DNA from: Cavia porcellus
Lineage: Eukaryota; Chordata; Mammalia; Rodentia; Caviidae
NCBI RefSeq assembly: GCF_034190915.1
Contig: NW_026947493.1
Coordinates: forward strand, 41,224,501-41,288,500
DNA length: 64,000 nt
Reading direction: 5' to 3'
Part shown: positions 60,460-64,000 of the stretch, one piece after another
How positions within the stretch are numbered: position 1 is the stretch's first letter
How the letters are laid out: each line of letters begins with the position of its first letter
Notes under the pieces: generated by a model
Database searches by the model: none
Told to the model about the DNA's origin: nothing
The model's input: only the letters and a program-made list of their open reading frames with translations
Made by a program: the position numbers and the translations under genes

Positions 60460-60560
60460 AAATTCTCAGACTTCTGAAGGCAGGGATCATGTTACATTGT
60501 TTCTCTGGTTCACTTATTGAAGAATATAAATCTGTGTATTATTTCATAATTAATAAGTGT
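60460..60560 (+). mobile_element. Probable L2 3' fragment
   Basis: 'gaaggcagggatcatgttac' followed by 'ctctggttcacttattgaag' fits the L2 3' consensus style ('gagggcagggatcatgtct'). Short. Confidence 0.45.
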
Positions 60561-61631
60561 TAGAAATAGAAACACAGGAAACCTGAAGGGGAATGTTGAG
60601 CTTACAAAACAAATCATCTAAAAAAATTCATTAGACTCTACTACTATTTTTCTTTAAAGGAAGAAGAGCCTTATATTTGATCACTGTTGTTTTTCTCCTC
60701 TCAGGCCTTAGTAGCCCTTCTGCCTGAAGAGCTTATTTCCCCTAGCTTCATTCTTTCACATTCAGCTTCTTTGAAGAGCAATCTGAGTTCATATATATGT
60801 ACACACAATTTTTCTTTGTTTTTTTTTTTACTGCAGCACTCCACTTCAAATGGTAAACCCACTGAAATGCTACAATTCCAGGACTCGACTTTCTGCTGAT
60901 TTGAGCCTGTTGATCCTCCATGTACTGGTGGGCAGGGGAGGATTCTCTACGTTCTGGTTCAGTCTGCATTGCAGGCGGGCACACGCCTTACCTAGGTGCA
61001 GCTGAGTCTTAGGTTGTGACTTTCTCAGAATCTTGTTCCTCTTCCAGTTGCTGATTGCCCTAATAATTTGGGACCAAGATAATGTCCCGCTTTGCAACCC
61101 AAAAATGTAGTGTTTTTTTCTGTTTTCTTTTCTTAGCTTTCATGAGTCTTCTCATGTAGCCTAATAGTGGTATGTACTTTTCCTTAAGTGATTGAAAGAT
61201 TTTTTTATATGTTTTAGGCATAAAATGGTAGAAGAAACAAGGTGGGCTTTGAGTCTTCTATCACAGTTTTTGTTCCCTTTCCTTGAATTCCATAAGAAAA
61301 ATCTTCTCCACTGCTCTCCTTGTCTTCAGTCTTTCTTGTGAGCCCCCGATGTTGGCCATAGATAAGAAACAGGTGGATTTGTCTTTTTCTTGTTGTCCCT
61401 GGCTGCATGGGTCCTATAGTCTCACAATAGTTCACATTGAACATTTAGCATTTTATTAAAACTTTTAGCTCATTTATTCTTGCCACCTTGTGTAATAGCT
61501 GGTGTTTGTCTTAGGTAATCAAATCTCATTCTGGCTTTTTTTTCTTGGAAACAGCTATCTTTCCTTAGACTTCAGACTATTTGGAATTTTATGACCTGAG
61601 ATCTTTAATATTTTCAAAGAAAACTTTGGGC

Positions 61632-61634
<3 letters not shown>
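60561..61634. other. Unassigned DNA
   Basis: Several short frames on both strands (60687-61444) without family resemblance. 61000-61450 is less AT-rich. No gene supported. Confidence 0.4.

Positions 61635-61679
<45 letters not shown>
61635..61679. repeat. (GT)n microsatellite
   Basis: About 22 uninterrupted GT units; the 60-codon frame with a Cys-Val run is its translation. Confidence 0.98.
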
Positions 61680-61681
<2 letters not shown>

Positions 61682-61734
61682 CACATGCAGAGTATTGACA
61701 CAGAACTACATCCTCCATCCTTTTTATTTTTTTA

Positions 61735-61855
61735 ATTCTGAGACACTCTTTCTAATACACTGAATCAACAGACTGGACTTGAGCTTGCGATCTTTCCACC
61801 TCCACCTTCCAGTTTGCTGGGATTACAAGCATTCACCACCACATCAAGTTGACAT
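61735..61855 (-). mobile_element. B1-like SINE, antisense, diverged
   Basis: 'gagacactctttctaataca', 'ggacttgagcttgcgatctt', 'tccacctccaccttccagtt' and 'tgctgggattacaagcattc' + 'accaccac' reproduce the antisense B1/Alu order with substitutions in the first third. Confidence 0.8.
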
Positions 61856-62055
61856 TTTATTTTGTATACTGTTATCTTTCTTAATCTATTTTCGTGTTGC
61901 TGTACCAGAAACTCAGAGACAAGACAAATTTATTTCTCACAATTCTGGAAGCTGTGAAATCTGTGACTAATAAGCATTTGGTGAAGTCCTTCTTGCTGTA
62001 CTATATTATAATGGAAGACATTACCTGAATGAAAGTGAGCAAGTATGTGAACTTT

Positions 62056-62475
62056 TGATCACAGTGACAAAATATCTCAGAAGACAACTTAAAGAAGGAA
62101 AGGTTTATTTTAGCTGACAGGTAATTCAGTCCATTGGAGGCTGGTTCTATTGCTTTTAAGGAGAAACATCAAGACAGAGGGGCATGGCCAAGGAAATTTG
62201 CTTACATTATGGCAGCCAGGAAGCATAGAGAAGCAGAGAAGAAGGAGGTGGGATCAAGTTATAGTCCTAGAACCATGCCACCACAATCTACTCCCTTCAA
62301 CTAATGCCCACCTCCTCAGATTCTATCGCTTCCATCAAATTATGAACCCAATAGATTAAACCAGTCACAAAGTTAGATCCTACCTGATCCAATAGCCTTC
62401 CAAAGTCCTATCTCTGAACATTGCTGCATGGGGGACCAAACCTTCAACACACAAGCTTTATATCCAAATCATGCC
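62056..62475 (-). mobile_element. Inner MaLR LTR, antisense, nested
   Basis: Has its own complete set of landmarks: 'cacagtgacaaaatatctca' and 'gaaggaaaggtttattttag' at the left, 'ggcagccaggaagcatagag' in the middle, and 'gatccaatagccttccaaag' and 'catgggggaccaaaccttca' at the right. It closely resembles the LTR at 1815-2272. Exact ends and target duplication were not resolved. Confidence 0.8.
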
Positions 62476-62499
62476 AGAGAGGAAGAAAGGGAAGAAGTG

Positions 62500-62585
62500 A
62501 GAGGGGTACAAAAGAGAGAGAGAAATAGGGAGAGAGAGATAAATAGGGAGAGAGACAGAGAGAGAGGAAGAGACAGAGAGAAAAA
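62500..62585. repeat. GA-rich simple repeat
   Basis: An interrupted (GA)n/(GGGA) tract, probably expanded from the purine-rich part of the outer LTR. Confidence 0.85.
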
Positions 62586-62846
62586 TCTAATTCACAACAT
62601 CCAGCTGTTGTATAGTTGGCATTTATTTATACTTGACAATGGAGTTTCCATAGCCTAATCACCTCTCAAAGGAATCACATCCTATAATTGCTGCACTGAG
62701 GAACAAGTTTCCTACACATGCACTTTGAGGGAGTATATTCAAACTGTAACATTACTTTTGTTTCTTTTTTAAATTGGAATGATATTTTTTCTGGCTTTTA
62801 ATACTTCAAGAGGAAATCAAAAGTTTTGATTTCATTTTAGAAAGAT

Positions 62847-62935
62847 TTTTTTTTTTTATCGATTCCAGGGATCGAACTCACGACCGCCTGCTTGCAAGGC
62901 AGGTGCTTATGCCACTGAGCTAAATCCCCAGCCCC
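62847..62935 (-). mobile_element. ID SINE, antisense, with target duplication
   Basis: T-tail, 'tatcgattccagggatcgaa' (B-box side), 'gcttgcaaggcaggtgctta' and 'actgagctaaatccccagcc'. Flanked by tagaaagat at 62838-62846 and 62936-62944. It is close in sequence to the copy at 63850-63954 and interrupts L1-like DNA. Confidence 0.95.
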
Positions 62936-62944
62936 TAGAAAGAT

Positions 62945-63790
62945 GTTTCTGATGAATAATTGTAAGTTTACAAGATTTTTGATATTTCATATTTTTAAAA
63001 GACATTAACCAGTTGTCTTTGGGCTTGTAGGATTTCTGGTATAAATTCTGCTGGTTTTTGTTCCTTTGTAAATATTCTGTCTTTTTCTTCCTCTGTGTGC
63101 TTATAAAATGTTCGTTTACTTCATAATCATTCTTTCTTTGCAGTTTGATTATACTTTTCATGTCTCTTTTACCTTTTTTTGCCTAAACTTTGTTGAATTT
63201 TTGGATCTTTCAGTTTGTAATTTTCACCAAACTTGTAGTTTTCTATAATTATTTCATCACATTTTTCCTGTTGTCCTGTGATTCTAATTATATTAACACT
63301 TGAAATTTTCCATATATCTGATGCTTATCATAGCTTTTATTTTTTATTACTATTTCACTCGATTTCATTTGAAAAGTTGCTGTTTCTACATCTTACATAG
63401 TTTCTAATTCTGTGTCTGAGAATTCACTAATTATTTCTCTGCCTAGATAAGCATAGAAAGCTAATTCATAAAATTTAAATCCTGCTCAGAGCCAATTCAT
63501 AGTGGTCTCCAACAGTCTTATATATTCCATTATTCTTCTCAATATTTTCCTGATTTCTTCTATTGTTTAAACATACAAAGTCTATTTCTAATAGTAGATT
63601 TAATGCTATTTGATAGCATCTGATAATAGTATCGGATAATTCTCTCTATAATTTATTTGCCTATTGGTATTGCTTACTATATTTCCTGGTTTGAAATTTC
63701 ATTTTACTGATTTTTGCATGAGTTGTGTTTTGTTTTGTTTTACTAGGCATCATAAATTTTATAATGTATATTTAAAATTTATTGGCTCTT
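62945..63790 (-). mobile_element. Old LINE-1/HAL1 ORF1 region, antisense
   Basis: 'aattctgctggtttttgttc' + 'ctttgtaaatattctgtctt' (ORF1 CTD antisense), then 'tttctataattatttcatca' and 'tcctgttgtcctgtgattct' + 'aattatattaacacttgaa', the standard antisense text of old L1/HAL1 ORF1 upstream regions. The part left of the ID (62756-62846) may belong too. The minus-strand frame at 62907-63161 is a remnant. Confidence 0.65.
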
Positions 63791-63849
63791 TGGAAGGACA
63801 CGGTGAAGAATATGGCTTTATGAGTACTTTTTTTATTTAGGCTTCAAAA

Positions 63850-63954
63850 AAAATTTTTTCTGTCTTTTTTCCTTTTATCGGTACCAAGGATTGAACTCAC
63901 GACTGCCTGCTTGCAAGGCAGGCGCTTATGCCGCTGAGCTAAATCCCCAGCCCC
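63850..63954 (-). mobile_element. ID SINE, antisense, with target duplication
   Basis: 'tatcggtaccaaggattgaa', 'gcttgcaaggcaggcgctta' and 'tgccgctgagctaaatcccc' define an antisense ID. The 12-bp taggcttcaaaa flanks it at 63838-63849 and 63955-63966. It is the best-preserved ID in the window, so probably the youngest. Confidence 0.96.
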
Positions 63955-64000
63955 TAGGCTTCAAAATTTTGAAATCTTTATAAATTCATTTATTTCATTA

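Larger units (their letters stand above)
61870..62755 (-). mobile_element. Outer MaLR LTR, antisense, split by another LTR
   Basis: The left arm (61870-62055) starts with 'aatctattttcgtgttgctg' and 'tttctcacaattctggaagc', the antisense 3' end of an MST/MLT-type LTR. The right arm (about 62590-62755) resumes with 'cacctctcaaaggaatcaca' and ends 'tattcaaactgtaaca', the LTR's 5' end. The middle is a second MaLR LTR and a GA-rich tract. Confidence 0.7.

Noticed and set aside
61581..61763. 60-codon frame with a Cys-Val run
   Set aside because: Translation of the GT microsatellite; likewise the Ile-Tyr runs at 35574-35896 and 57305-57581.

Overview
This window looks like gene-poor, AT-rich mammalian nuclear DNA, most likely from a rodent outside the mouse/rat group. 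The evidence is the repeats: tRNA-Ala-derived ID SINEs (four copies, three with clear target-site duplications), 7SL/B1-like SINEs, ERVL-MaLR LTRs, MIR and L2 relics, and many LINE-1 copies of several ages. A beaver-like (castorimorph) source is only a guess from the ID sequence. I found no host protein-coding gene, no structural RNA gene and no CRISPR. Nearly every reading frame I could interpret is a LINE-1 ORF or lies across a repeat. || Layout. 1-11.6 kb: old antisense L1 fragments, three MaLR-type LTRs and unassigned DNA. 11.6-14.7 kb: an antisense LINE-1-type element flanked by a 13-bp target-site duplication. It has a CpG-rich 5'UTR, an ORF1 with one frame break and a repeat-bearing 3'UTR, but no ORF2, so it is a half-L1 (HAL1-type) element. 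14.7-26.6 kb: mostly unassigned, with an ID, two MIRs and a local direct duplication near 23.3-23.9 kb. 26.67-27.40 kb: an insertion made only of the L1 3'UTR tandem-repeat block, with its own poly(A) tail and target-site duplication. 28.5-30.3 kb: a 5'-truncated L1. 33.2-34.3 kb: a MaLR LTR plus internal sequence. 34.3-46.2 kb: an older L1 split inside its reverse-transcriptase domain by a younger, nearly full-length L1 (37338-43977) with a matching 13-bp duplication on both sides. 46-64 kb: MIR, L2, B1, ID, an ERVL LTR with a perfect 5-bp duplication inside an old L1, a nested MaLR pair and several microsatellites. || How it fits together. The copies record steps in one L1 lineage. The older split L1 has a short 3'UTR. 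The younger L1, the truncated copy at 28.5 kb and the half-L1 all carry about 1 kb of degenerate 140-180-bp tandem units in the 3'UTR, ending at an A-run. The solo block at 26.7 kb ends at the equivalent position. Both L1s of the nest, and the ORF2 fragment at 56 kb, have altered reverse-transcriptase catalytic motifs, so nothing here looks autonomously active. All assignments are by eye, without database searches.
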